Of a DNA stretch of 17,264 nucleotides, positions 1-8,029 are shown piece by piece (the stretch's first letter is position 1; each line of letters begins with the position of its first letter). This DNA comes from Bacteroidota bacterium (lineage in GTDB: Bacteria > Bacteroidota > Bacteroidia > Flavobacteriales > Flavobacteriaceae): positions 1-17,264 of the forward strand of contig JAJRSY010000288.1 in assembly GCA_024278565.1 (NCBI GenBank), written 5' to 3'. Under the pieces are notes generated by a model. That model saw nothing but the letters and a program-made list of their open reading frames with translations. It did not search any database and was not told where the DNA came from. The position numbers and the translations under genes were made by a program.

Positions 1-2
1 CG

Positions 3-542
3 GGCAACAAGCAGATTGCGGCCGGTTACATTGTTTATGGCACTTCTACCATGCTTGTCTATACTACAGGAGATGGCGTAAATGGATTCACATTGAACCC
101 GGCCATAGGCACCTTTTACCTCTCGCACCCTAATATGCGGTTTCCCAAAACCGGAAACATATATTCGATCAACGAAGGCAACTACAACCATTTTCATCAA
201 GGGGTGAAAGATTATCTCAAATATTGCCAAAAAGAAGAAGGAGACCGACCCTATACGGCAAGGTATATTGGTTCATTGGTCTCAGATTTTCATCGAAATA
301 TGATAAAAGGGGGTATTTACATCTACCCGAAAAGTAATCGGGCTACAAATGGCAAGCTGCGCTTGCTCTATGAGTGCAACCCCATGGCATTTATTGCCGA
401 ACAGGCAAATGGAAAAGCAAGCGACGGGCATCAGCGTATTATGGACATTCTACCGACCGAACTTCATGAAAGGGTACCTTTCTTTTGCGGAAGCTCAAAA
501 ATGGTGGAAAAGGCCGAGGAGTTTATGGGTTTAGATGGTTAA
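3..542 (+). CDS. fbp: Fructose-1,6-bisphosphatase class I, C-terminal half (5' end outside window)
   Basis: This gluconeogenic enzyme hydrolyses fructose-1,6-bisphosphate to fructose-6-phosphate in the cytosol. The reading frame is open from base 3, so the ATG at 51 is internal. The 179 visible residues correspond to about the last half of a roughly 335-residue family member. Family landmarks in order are GDGVNGFTLNPAIGTF, the sugar-phosphate region SINEGNY, RYIGSLVSDFHR with GGIYIYP, and the very conserved GKLRLLYECNPMAF followed by EQANGKASDG. The frame is intact to the TAA at 540-542, so this copy looks functional as far as it can be seen. A second, broken copy of the same region lies at about 1818-2300, on the far side of an inserted gene. 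Assignment to FBPase class I is secure; the N-terminus and promoter cannot be judged. Confidence 0.95.
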   Translation, partial: GNKQIAAGYIVYGTSTMLVYTTGDGVNGFTLNPAIGTFYLSHPNMRFPKTGNIYSINEGNYNHFHQGVKDYLKYCQKEEGDRPYTARYIGSLVSDFHRNMIKGGIYIYPKSNRATNGKLRLLYECNPMAFIAEQANGKASDGHQRIMDILPTELHERVPFFCGSSKMVEKAEEFMGLDG

Positions 543-724
543 CCGTTCATTTTAGTAAAAAGCTAAACCCCAGGGGCACGGGCGGGCGGGCGGCGTTAAA
601 ATCATTAACCGTAGCTACCGCTATGTCGTGCCTTGTTAGAAACTAAAATCCGTATCCTAAATTCTTCGATTTTTCATGTGCCATGAGTATAGTTTGGCTT
701 TGGAATAGAACATCCATGAATAAC

Positions 725-829
725 GGGGCAAGCCCCAACGAGGCATGAAAAAGGAAAATACCCCCGCCTGCCGGACGGGCAGGTTTTGCATTTCGACGCA
801 AGCGTCGGAGTATTAAACCCACTGGTGGG
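725..829. repeat. Cluster of four short hairpins, including one CCTGCC/GGCAGG palindrome
   Basis: Four perfect inverted repeats follow one another. GGGGC-AA-GCCCC is at 725-736. CCTGCC-GGACG-GGCAGG is at 767-783. CGACGC-AA-GCGTCG is at 794-807. CCCAC-TG-GTGGG is at 818-829. Three of them have two-base loops. The second belongs to the palindrome family also seen at 980, 2951, 12537, 12784 and 15072. The arrangement resembles a composite of REP-like units, which is inference; no transposase is nearby to mobilise it. Confidence 0.55.
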
Positions 830-967
830 AATAAATGCTGTTCCTACACGCAACCATAGTCAATAAATCGCGTCATTAATATTTGGTATGGTTTTTGGTA
901 ATTTATTGCCTATTTGTTCCTAATTACTAAAAAATAGAGTGAGGATTTTAATGTATCATTCTGGGGG

Positions 968-1002
968 GGCTCGCCTTTACCTGCCTGTCCGGCAGGCGAG
1001 CC
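968..1002. repeat. Nested palindrome with CCTGCC/GGCAGG core
   Basis: The outer arms GGCTCGCC (968-975) and GGCGAGCC (995-1002) are perfect complements. They partly overlap the inner palindrome CCTGCC-TGTCC-GGCAGG (980-996). The inner loop is the reverse complement of the one at 2957-2961, so this is the same element in inverse orientation. A G7 run (963-969) abuts the left arm. Two mutually exclusive stems are possible. A further stem, CCATCG...CGATGG, lies at 1040-1060. Confidence 0.6.
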
Positions 1003-1195
1003 TGCCCGACTTCGTCATTTAGCGGGGGCGAAATCAAACCCATCGATCTTTAGCCGATGGTAGTTTAGTTTTACTGATTATCGATTAATTATAAAATACA
1101 ATATTCAAGACGAATTATTAGGCTTGATCCAAAAATTTAAAATAATGCAACATACTGAATCACAAAATATTTTATAAACGCAAAAATTCAAACAC

Positions 1196-1759
1196 ATGAA
1201 AAGATCACTTTTAGTATTGGTCCTTTTAGTTTCATTTATATCATTCTCGCAGCAAGAATCTGAAAAATCTCCTAAAAAAAATGAAATAACCACAAACCTT
1301 TTAGATCTAGTTGTAGCGGGTTCTTTTAATGTGAACTATGAACGTTTACTGAAAAATAACCAATCATTTGCAATTAGTGCCACACTGTTTGATACTTACG
1401 GTTATTATGATGTTGGTTATATGGATAATAATAATACATTTACTCTTAAAGCATCGTATATTATCTATTTTTCTAAAAATAAAGACCATGCCGGGTTTTT
1501 ATTTTATCCACAGATAAAATTAAGAACAGGTGAAATCACTGTTAATGGTTACTATTATGGTCAAGGCAATCAGGGAGGAAACTTTAAATATGATATCGAT
1601 GGTTTTTCTGCGGGTTTTGGCTTAGGACATAAGTGGTTATTTAACGACAAGTTTACCTTGGGCATCAATGGGGAAATTGCTAGAAACCTAGGAGGTTTAG
1701 ATGATTATTTAGAACCTATTGAAGTTAGGGCCAGTGTTAGTTTTGGATTCCGTTTTTAA
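1196..1759 (+). CDS. Small secreted protein, predicted 8-10-stranded outer-membrane beta-barrel
   Basis: This 187-residue protein begins with a Sec signal peptide (MKRSLLVLVLLVSFISFS, cleavage probably before Gln19). The rest alternates polar and hydrophobic/aromatic residues in short stretches, as in a small membrane beta-barrel. Examples are residues 50-66 (NYERLLKNNQSFAISAT), the tyrosine-rich segment with YYYGQGNQGG, and a C-terminus ending in aromatic Phe (SFGFRF). The opening after the signal (NEITTNLLDLVVAGSFNVNYER) resembles DUF3575-type barrels, but that family name is tentative. No enzyme motif is visible. The gene is clearly AT-richer than the flanking fbp and mfd genes and lies between the intact fbp 3' end and a decayed second copy, so it may be part of a transferred segment. 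There is no Shine-Dalgarno sequence, as is normal in this phylum. Confidence 0.75.
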   Translation: MKRSLLVLVLLVSFISFSQQESEKSPKKNEITTNLLDLVVAGSFNVNYERLLKNNQSFAISATLFDTYGYYDVGYMDNNNTFTLKASYIIYFSKNKDHAGFLFYPQIKLRTGEITVNGYYYGQGNQGGNFKYDIDGFSAGFGLGHKWLFNDKFTLGINGEIARNLGGLDDYLEPIEVRASVSFGFRF

Positions 1760-1774
1760 CCTTTTGCATTAGTG

Positions 1775-1796
1775 ATTGTAGCAATAGATCTACAAT
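1775..1796 (+). terminator. Possible weak terminator hairpin after the beta-barrel gene
   Basis: ATTGTAG (1775-1781) and CTACAAT (1790-1796) form a perfect 7-bp stem with an 8-base loop, 15 bases after the stop codon. No proper T-run follows, so efficient intrinsic termination is doubtful. It could be a chance palindrome. Confidence 0.25.
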
Positions 1797-1817
1797 ATTA
1801 TGTAATAGCACAAAGAT

Positions 1818-2300
1818 TTTTACGATACATCAACCATGTTGGTGCATACCACCGGAGATGGCGTAAACGGATTCACCCTGAACCCGGCCATAGGCACCTT
1901 TTACCTCGTGCGCCCCAATATGCGGTTTCCCAAAACCGGAAACATATATTCAATCAACGAAGGCAACTACAACCATTTTCCACAGGGCGTGAAAGACTCT
2001 CAAATATTGCCAAAAAGAGGAAGGCGACAGGTCCTATACTTCACGGTACATTGGTTCTTTGGTCTCTGACTTTCATCGAAATATGATAAAGGGGGGCATT
2101 TACATCTACCCAAAAAGCAGTAAGGCCACTAACGGAAAACTACGTTTGCCCTATGAATGCAACCCCATGGCCTTTATTGCCAAACAGGGCAAGTGACGGG
2201 CATCAACGTATTATGGACATTCAACCTACCGAACTGCACGAAAGAGCACCCTTCTTTTGCGGAAGTTCAAAAATGGTGGAAAAACCCGAGGGGTTTATGA
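1818..2300 (+). pseudogene. Decayed second copy of the fbp 3' half
   Basis: The DNA matches 33-520 of the window almost end to end, at roughly 85% identity by eye. Homology is recognisable from the codons for TSTM (1827-1838) onwards. Translation starts as MLVHTTGDGVNGFTLNPAIG, then loses frame at GTGAAAGACTCTC, where two bases are missing relative to the intact copy. The FBPase signature resumes in another frame (YIGSLVSDFHRNMIKGGIYI, then LRLPYECNPMAFIAKQ). An 11-base deletion follows in the segment for EQANGKASDG (about 2186-2190), producing a TGA. The match ends at TTTATG (about 2300) without the native stop codon. Most base differences from the intact copy are at third codon positions, so the fragment diverged while under selection and decayed later. 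It cannot encode FBPase. Confidence 0.88.
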
Positions 2301-2301
2301 A

Positions 2302-2347
<46 letters not shown>

Positions 2348-2382
2348 CTACACTCTTTTTTTGTTCATGAAAATTTCAAGAC

Positions 2383-2814
2383 CTATCGGTTCATGTTCTT
2401 TACCTCTTCTACGAAACGGTCGGAACCAACACCGTTATCAACCAATTTAAGCGCTTTATCGACTACATAAGACACGTTTTCTGTAGAAAAGCCAAGCCCA
2501 ACCGCTAAACGTTCCAAAATATCGACCTGTCGTTCCCCTAAATGGTCATCTGCGTACACCATTCGCGAAAGATCGTACAAACGCTCTAACCGATCGGTAT
2601 AGTTGCTGGGAGGATTCACGGGGTGCGTCATATAGTCCTTTAATATCTTTTTATAATCAGTAGCGGAAATATCAAGCCTTTCCGCCAAACGATCCAAAAA
2701 AGCCTTTTCCTCATCAGTAATCACACCATCACTCATGGCTACACGCACTATAGCCGCAAAATGGCCTTGGTTTCTTTTTCGAAACCCACTATCGAACAAA
2801 TCTAAAAATGGCAT
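2383..2814 (-). CDS. TerB-fold protein of unknown role
   Basis: This 143-residue, probably cytosolic, all-helical protein shows the TerB/DjlA-N type repeat twice. The first is RVAMSDGVITDEEKAFLDRLAERLDI (about residues 24-49), where the Asp-Gly turn followed by Glu-Glu is the family hallmark. The second, weaker repeat is SRMVYADDHLGERQVDILER (about 86-105). The fold often carries acidic metal-contacting residues. The start ATG at 2814 follows a good -7 box (TATATTTG, 2842-2835 on the minus strand). The name 'tellurite resistance' that such proteins often receive is not supported, since no other ter gene is near. The gene is single and convergent with the fbp fragment. Fold assignment is fairly sure; function is unknown. 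Confidence 0.8.
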   Translation of the reverse strand: MPFLDLFDSGFRKRNQGHFAAIVRVAMSDGVITDEEKAFLDRLAERLDISATDYKKILKDYMTHPVNPPSNYTDRLERLYDLSRMVYADDHLGERQVDILERLAVGLGFSTENVSYVVDKALKLVDNGVGSDRFVEEVKNMNR

Positions 2815-2834
2815 ACTTCATTGTTTTTTCAAGG

Positions 2835-2842
2835 CAAATATA
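2835..2842 (-). promoter_or_regulatory. -7 box of the TerB-like gene
   Basis: Read on the minus strand this is TATATTTG, a full match to the flavobacterial -7 consensus TAnnTTTG, 20 bases upstream of the ATG at 2814. I found no TTG at the normal 17-23 base distance. Confidence 0.5.
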
Positions 2843-2950
2843 ATTTTTTTCGGGCTTATAGCTTATTTTCCCTCCAATTTTGTTTTTGTTATTAACTTGG
2901 CGACAATCAATAGACGTTAGATATTGGATGTTAGACCTTTGACCTTTAGG

Positions 2951-2967
2951 CCTGCCGGACAGGCAGG
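2951..2967. repeat. CCTGCC-GGACA-GGCAGG palindrome
   Basis: This is the cleanest copy of the family: 6-bp perfect arms and a five-base loop. It is nearly identical to 767-783 and to the reverse complement of 980-996. It lies upstream of the mfd promoter. Confidence 0.7.
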
Positions 2968-3148
2968 TTTAAAATCTTAAACAGTCTCTAAATGTATTCA
3001 ACTTATTGAAAACCAATACGCCTTGAATCTGATTTCTGATCGGTCATAGCCGTATCGATAAATCGTTTTTCAATATTTTGGTGACCATTTGCCAAAAGCA
3101 AAAAATCCAATGTAAGTAACCGCCCCTATAAAAAAGCGCACCTTACTA

Positions 3149-3179
3149 TTGTGGCAATATGCGTTACCCCCTATCTTTG
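3149..3179 (+). promoter_or_regulatory. Promoter of mfd
   Basis: TTG at 3149-3151, a 20-base spacer and TATCTTTG at 3172-3179 match the flavobacterial housekeeping sigma consensus. Transcription would start about 3186, leaving a leader of only some ten bases before the TTG start codon at 3195. This supports that start. Confidence 0.7.
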
Positions 3180-3194
3180 CACAAATTTTAACGG

Positions 3195-6100
3195 TTGACC
3201 CATTCTAAAATACAACAACTGTTCGCACAGTCTTCGCAAGTACGAAAACTGAGGTCGGCCATTGCCCTTTCGAGCCCTTCAGACCCTCTTAGATCTGCTG
3301 TATCAGGACTGATCGGATCATCATTGTCCTTTATGGTTTCAAATGTATTTGGCACGGCTGAAAAAACATTTTTACTGGTTTTCAGCGACAAGGAAGAAGC
3401 GGCATACCATTTGAACGACCTAGAGCAGCTTATCGGGGAAAACGATGTTCTCTTCTATCCGAGCAGCTATCGTAGACCTTATCAGATCGAAGAGGCCGAC
3501 AATGCCAATGTGCTGCTTCGTGCCGAGGTTCTGAACCGTATCAATTCGCAAAAAAAACCTGCGGTGATCGTTACTTACGCCGATGCGCTTTTTGAAAAGG
3601 TCATTACCCGAAAAGAGCTTGATAAAAACACCTTGAAAATCAAGCAAGATGATTCGCTATCATTGGCCTTTTTGAACGAGGTACTCTTCGAATACCAATT
3701 CAAACGGGTCGATTTTGTTTCAGAACCCGGAGAGTTTTCCGTTCGTGGCGGTATTGTTGATGTCTTTTCTTTTTCATCTGATGAGCCCTATCGCATCGAA
3801 TTTTTTGGCGATGAGGTCGATAGCATCAGAACATTTGATGTAGAAACCCAATTGTCCATCGAAAAGGTCAAGAGAATAAGCATCATACCGAATGTCGCCA
3901 ATAAATTTTTGAAGGAAAAAAGAGAAGGGTTTTTGAAGTATATCGATTCGAATACCATTGTCTTTACTAAAAACACAGCACTGCTATATGATCGGTTGGA
4001 TCATTTCTTCGGGAAGGCAAAAGAAGTCTTTTCAAAATTGAACCAAGAGATAAAGCATTCTAAGCCAGAAGACCTTTTTCTCAATAGCGGCCAGTTTAGC
4101 GATCAGTTAAAGGGTTTTGCGCTCATCGAGTTCAGCAACTCACCTAAGAGCAGTCTGATAAGGTCAGCCTCTCACAAAATACAAGGGTCAACGGAGACCG
4201 AAATAATGTTCCGGACCAAACCCCAACCCTCGTTCAACAAAAAATTCGATCTACTTATCGAAAACCTCAAAGACAATCATAAAAAAGGGTACACCAATTA
4301 TATTTTTTGTGCTACCGATCAACAGGCCAAACGTTTTCATGACATTTTTGAGGCCAGCACCAATGATGGTCAAGATAAAGATGATGGCCTCGTCCACTAT
4401 AAAACCATTGTATACTCATTACATCAGGGCTTTATCGATGACGATCTTAAAATCGCCTGTTATACCGACCATCAGATTTTTGAGCGTTACCATAAATTCC
4501 ATCTTAAAAACGGTTATGCGAAAAAGCAGGCAATCACCCTCAAAGAACTCAACAAACTTGAGGTTGGTGACTATGTGACCCATATCGACCATGGTATCGG
4601 TAAGTTTGGCGGACTTCAGAAAATAGATGTCGAAGGCAGAAAACAGGAAGCCATTAAACTAATGTACGGCGACCGTGATATTCTTTATGTCAGCATTCAC
4701 TCGCTGCATAAAATATCTAAATTCAATGGCAAGGACGGGGCCGTGCCCAAGATATACAAATTGGGCTCTGCCGCTTGGAAAAAAGTAAAGCAAAAAACAA
4801 AGGCAAGGGTCAAAGAAATCGCTTTTGACCTGATAAAGGTATATGCAAAACGAAGGCTTGAAAAGGGATTTAGATACGACCCTGACAGTTACCTACAGCA
4901 CGAGCTTGAGGCCTCGTTCATTTATGAAGACACCCCTGACCAAAGCAAGGCGACCGAAGATGTCAAAAGGGATATGGAAAGCGAGCGCCCCATGGACCGA
5001 TTGATCTGTGGCGATGTTGGCTTCGGAAAAACCGAGGTTGCCATCAGGGCCGCTTTCAAGGCAGTAGCCAATGGCAAGCAGGTTGCCGTTTTGGTGCCAA
5101 CAACCATACTGGCGTTCCAGCACAACAGAACTTTTAAAGAACGCCTTAAAGAAATGCCGGTAACCGTTGACTACCTTAACCGTTTTCGCACGACCAAAGA
5201 ACGCCGTGAAACCTTGGAAAAACTGGAAGCGGGCAAAATTGATATTATCATAGGCACCCATCAGCTCGTCAACAAAAATGTAAAGTTCAAAGACCTTGGG
5301 CTATTGATCGTTGATGAAGAACAAAAATTCGGGGTAGCGGTCAAGGACAAACTGAAAGCCATCAAAGAAAACGTAGATGTATTGACCTTGACGGCCACAC
5401 CGATTCCGAGGACCTTACAGTTCAGTTTGATGGCGGCCCGAGATCTTTCGGTGATAAATACGGCGCCACCCAATCGGTACCCTATTGAAAGTAGGGTCAT
5501 CCGCTTTAGCGAAGAAATTATCAGAGACGCTGTCTCTTATGAGGTTCAACGTGGCGGACAGGTGTTTTTCATTCATAACAGAATTGAAAACATCAAAGAA
5601 GTGGCAGGCATGGTGCAACGTCTGGTGCCCGATGCCAAAATAGGAATCGGCCATGGCCGATTGGAGGGCAAAAAACTGGAAGCCCTTATGCTGGCTTTTA
5701 TGAACGGTGAATTTGATGTACTGGTATCCACCACTATTGTTGAAAACGGATTGGACGTGGCCAACGCCAACACCATTTTTATCAACAACGCCAATAATTT
5801 TGGGCTCAGCGACCTTCATCAAATGCGTGGCCGTGTGGGTAGAAGCAATAAAAAGGCGTTCTGTTATTTTATCACCCCGCCCTATGAGGCTATGACCACT
5901 GATGCCCAAAAACGCATTCAGGCCTTGGAGCAATTTACAGAGCTGGGCAGTGGCTTTAATATTGCCATGAAAGATCTTGAAATACGCGGGGCAGGTGATC
6001 TTTTGGGCGGCGAACAAAGTGGGTTCATCAATGAAATAGGTTTTGGTGCCTATCAAAAAATACTGGCAGAGGCCATTGATGAACTCAAAGAAAACGAATT

Positions 6101-6629
6101 CAAAGAATTGTACGAAGAGGTCGAGGGCCACCAGAACAAAGTGTTCGTCAAAGAAACACAGTTAGATACCGATTTTGAACTACTCTTTCCTGATGACTAC
6201 GTCAACAACGTTAGCGAACGTCTAAACCTGTACACCGAACTCAATCAGGTAAAAGAAGAGGAAGGGCTGCAAAAGTACGAAGCAGAACTCGTAGATCGCT
6301 TTGGGGAATTGCCAGCAGAAGTGGATGATCTGTTAAACTCGGTCCGTATCAAATGGATCGCCAATGGCATCGGGCTTGAAAAAGTGGTCATGAAAAGAGG
6401 GAAGTTGATCGGGTATTTCATTGCCGACCAGCAATCTGATTTTTACCAGAGTCCGGTTTTTGCAAAGGTCGTTCAATTTGTACAAAGCCATTCAAAAAGC
6501 TGTACCATGAAAGAAAAACAGACCAGAAACGGCCTCCGATTACTTCTTGTTTTTGATGGGGTCGCCTCTGTTTATAAAGCGCTTGAGGTATTACGCCCTT
6601 TTGAAAAAAGACTTGAATCTATAACTTAA
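3195..6629 (+). CDS. mfd: Transcription-repair coupling factor Mfd
   Basis: Mfd is a DNA translocase that pushes stalled RNA polymerase off damaged DNA and recruits UvrA for nucleotide excision repair. The 1144 residues match the E. coli length (1148). The N-terminal UvrB-like module covers about residues 1-350 (e.g. VLFYPSSYRRPYQIEEAD). The CarD-like RNA-polymerase interaction domain starts near 446 (KLEVGDYVTHIDHGIGKFGG). Helicase motor motifs are Walker A GDVGFGKTE (606-614), DEEQ (707-710), TLTATPIPRTLQ and QMRGRVGR (876-883). The C-terminal TRCF domain includes LVDRFGELPAEVDDLL. The start is TTG at 3195: an in-frame TAA at 3189-3191 excludes anything upstream, and the next ATG would remove conserved N-terminal residues (SKIQQLFAQSSQVRKL). 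It is expressed from its own promoter, with a separate promoter for the next gene. Confidence 0.97.
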   Translation: MTHSKIQQLFAQSSQVRKLRSAIALSSPSDPLRSAVSGLIGSSLSFMVSNVFGTAEKTFLLVFSDKEEAAYHLNDLEQLIGENDVLFYPSSYRRPYQIEEADNANVLLRAEVLNRINSQKKPAVIVTYADALFEKVITRKELDKNTLKIKQDDSLSLAFLNEVLFEYQFKRVDFVSEPGEFSVRGGIVDVFSFSSDEPYRIEFFGDEVDSIRTFDVETQLSIEKVKRISIIPNVANKFLKEKREGFLKYIDSNTIVFTKNTALLYDRLDHFFGKAKEVFSKLNQEIKHSKPEDLFLNSGQFSDQLKGFALIEFSNSPKSSLIRSASHKIQGSTETEIMFRTKPQPSFNKKFDLLIENLKDNHKKGYTNYIFCATDQQAKRFHDIFEASTNDGQDKDDGLVHYKTIVYSLHQGFIDDDLKIACYTDHQIFERYHKFHLKNGYAKKQAITLKELNKLEVGDYVTHIDHGIGKFGGLQKIDVEGRKQEAIKLMYGDRDILYVSIHSLHKISKFNGKDGAVPKIYKLGSAAWKKVKQKTKARVKEIAFDLIKVYAKRRLEKGFRYDPDSYLQHELEASFIYEDTPDQSKATEDVKRDMESERPMDRLICGDVGFGKTEVAIRAAFKAVANGKQVAVLVPTTILAFQHNRTFKERLKEMPVTVDYLNRFRTTKERRETLEKLEAGKIDIIIGTHQLVNKNVKFKDLGLLIVDEEQKFGVAVKDKLKAIKENVDVLTLTATPIPRTLQFSLMAARDLSVINTAPPNRYPIESRVIRFSEEIIRDAVSYEVQRGGQVFFIHNRIENIKEVAGMVQRLVPDAKIGIGHGRLEGKKLEALMLAFMNGEFDVLVSTTIVENGLDVANANTIFINNANNFGLSDLHQMRGRVGRSNKKAFCYFITPPYEAMTTDAQKRIQALEQFTELGSGFNIAMKDLEIRGAGDLLGGEQSGFINEIGFGAYQKILAEAIDELKENEFKELYEEVEGHQNKVFVKETQLDTDFELLFPDDYVNNVSERLNLYTELNQVKEEEGLQKYEAELVDRFGELPAEVDDLLNSVRIKWIANGIGLEKVVMKRGKLIGYFIADQQSDFYQSPVFAKVVQFVQSHSKSCTMKEKQTRNGLRLLLVFDGVASVYKALEVLRPFEKRLESIT

Positions 6630-6631
6630 CG

Positions 6632-6639
6632 TATATTTG
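6632..6639 (+). promoter_or_regulatory. -7 box before the thioredoxin-like gene
   Basis: TATATTTG matches the flavobacterial TAnnTTTG box exactly, 26 bases upstream of the ATG at 6666 and just after the mfd stop. A TTG at 6613-6615 gives a slightly short 16-base spacer. The gene can probably be transcribed independently of mfd. Confidence 0.5.
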
Positions 6640-6665
6640 GAGCGATTTTTGAACTAATTCGGTAT

Positions 6666-7985
6666 ATGAAAAAACCAATAATCCTCCTCATTTTCTTAAT
6701 GGGCTTTATGCTAACCGCCCAACACACTATTTCAGGCACTTTCTCTCCGGCCGAAGATTATAGTTGGCTCATTGCCTATCGGTTAAAACCGGGGACTCAG
6801 GTTTATGTCGCAGACACATCAATTGACAAAGGGGTGTTTACTTTGAAGCTTCCCGAAAATGCACTCCCGGGCAACTATCGCTTGGTTTATGCAGTACCTC
6901 AAGAAGAGTTTTATTTTGATGTCATTTACAACGGAAAAGAAGCTATCGAATTGACTTTTACAACAGCAGAAGGGGTGCACTTTACAACTTCCAAAGAGAA
7001 CATTTTTTTGAACTCCTATTTTAGGGAAATCAACGCTGCAGAAAAAAATCTGATCAGTTATTATACCAGCGTCAGTGCTGAAGTAAACGAGTTTCAAGAG
7101 ATTGTGAATACATATAAAAACGTTCAAAGTTCTTTTGAGGAAAAAACCAAGGGGCTACTTGCCAATACATTTATCACGGCTAACAAAACTTATATACCTT
7201 CTAATTATGAATCCATTCAAGATTATGTAGCCCATAAAAAGGAAAACTATTTCAAAGGTTTGAATTTTAGCGACCCTATTCTTCAGGCCTCGGGTTTCTT
7301 GACCGATAAAATCACCAACTATGTTTTTACCGCACTGCCATTAACCCGAATGACCCAACAAGAAAGCGAAAAGGCAATGCAAGACAATGTGAGAACAGCC
7401 AGCAAACAAGTTCAAGGTGTTTCAGATAACTACAGGTTTCACCTGTTTTATACACTATGGTCACAGGCTTCGGCAAATGGCTATAACGAAGTCTCTGATT
7501 TTGTATATGCTTCTTATTTAAAAACGCTGGCCGACAAAACAGCCAATCAAGAAATAATCTACAAGATAGAAATTCACAACCGCCTGCGCATAGGAGCTGT
7601 AGCGCCAGAAATCACATGGGAAAATGGAGCGTCTCTCGAAAAATTGAGTAATTTGACCAATGCTGAAAATTATGTACTGGTCTTTTGGAGCAGTAACTGC
7701 GGGCATTGCCTCAAAGAACTACCCGCATTAAACAAAAAATTTAAGCAAAACCCCAAAGTAAAAGTAATTGCGATAGGCCTTGAGGAAGATGAGATTAACT
7801 GGGAAAAAGAAACCGGTAAACTAGATGGATTCGAACACGCCATCGCTCTTGGCAAATGGGAGAGTGACTACGCAAAACTATATGACATTCACGCCACCCC
7901 TACTTACATTATTTTAGATAGTGATAAACGTATTATTGCCAAACCTGAAAGTGATAAAGAGGTTGTGGAGTTTTTAGAAAAGTAG
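6666..7985 (+). CDS. Periplasmic TlpA/ResA-like thioredoxin-fold protein
   Basis: This 439-residue exported protein has a Sec signal peptide (MKKPIILLIFLMGFMLTA, cleavage probably before Gln19). Residues 20-115 form a beta-rich N-terminal domain like the DUF4369 module often fused to thioredoxins in Bacteroidota. A helical middle part covers about 115-310. A C-terminal thioredoxin-like domain covers about 320-439. The active site is SSNCGHCLKEL with Cys345 and Cys348, and the cis-proline loop ATPTY has Pro412. This is the redox-competent CxxC layout of TlpA/ResA proteins, which reduce or isomerise disulfides on exported or cytochrome-biogenesis proteins; the true substrate is unknown. There is no lipobox Cys, so it is probably soluble in the periplasm. 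It converges with the ACT-domain gene downstream. Confidence 0.85.
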   Translation: MKKPIILLIFLMGFMLTAQHTISGTFSPAEDYSWLIAYRLKPGTQVYVADTSIDKGVFTLKLPENALPGNYRLVYAVPQEEFYFDVIYNGKEAIELTFTTAEGVHFTTSKENIFLNSYFREINAAEKNLISYYTSVSAEVNEFQEIVNTYKNVQSSFEEKTKGLLANTFITANKTYIPSNYESIQDYVAHKKENYFKGLNFSDPILQASGFLTDKITNYVFTALPLTRMTQQESEKAMQDNVRTASKQVQGVSDNYRFHLFYTLWSQASANGYNEVSDFVYASYLKTLADKTANQEIIYKIEIHNRLRIGAVAPEITWENGASLEKLSNLTNAENYVLVFWSSNCGHCLKELPALNKKFKQNPKVKVIAIGLEEDEINWEKETGKLDGFEHAIALGKWESDYAKLYDIHATPTYIILDSDKRIIAKPESDKEVVEFLEK

Positions 7986-8029
7986 GTCGTCAATTTAACC
8001 GATCACTACATGCTTTGCGCTTGCGAATG

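Larger units (their letters stand above)
543..1195. other. Palindrome-rich intergenic region without a credible gene
   Basis: No convincing coding frame is present in these 653 bases. The stretch alternates GC-rich hairpins with AT-rich DNA. It starts with a GC block containing repeated GGGC (580-596), then carries the short stems listed separately (725-829, 968-1002, 1040-1060). It ends in about 100 AT-rich bases leading to the gene at 1196. There is no clear TAnnTTTG box before that gene. The density of perfect short stems suggests small palindromic repeat elements rather than ordinary leader DNA. Confidence 0.6.
2815..3194. other. Divergent intergenic region between the TerB-like gene and mfd
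   Basis: These 380 bases hold the promoters of both flanking genes and one CCTGCC-GGACA-GGCAGG palindrome (2951-2967). The middle part (about 2970-3140) shows no gene, RNA or further repeat that I can support. Confidence 0.6.

Noticed and set aside
725..1060. CRISPR array or tRNA gene in the palindrome-rich spacer
   Set aside because: There are no regularly spaced identical repeats. No cloverleaf with a GTTCGA-type T-arm could be found.
1105..1293. Minus-strand frame overlapping the beta-barrel gene start
   Set aside because: It is antisense to a clear signal peptide and has Cys-rich random-looking sequence with no promoter.
2383..2814. Tellurite resistance operon
   Set aside because: Only the TerB fold is present. 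No terA, terC, terD or terZ homologue is nearby, so the resistance label is not justified.
4893..6131. Long antisense frames within mfd
   Set aside because: They are shadows of the strongly coding plus strand. Their translations show no family motif and are rich in residues expected from reversed codons.
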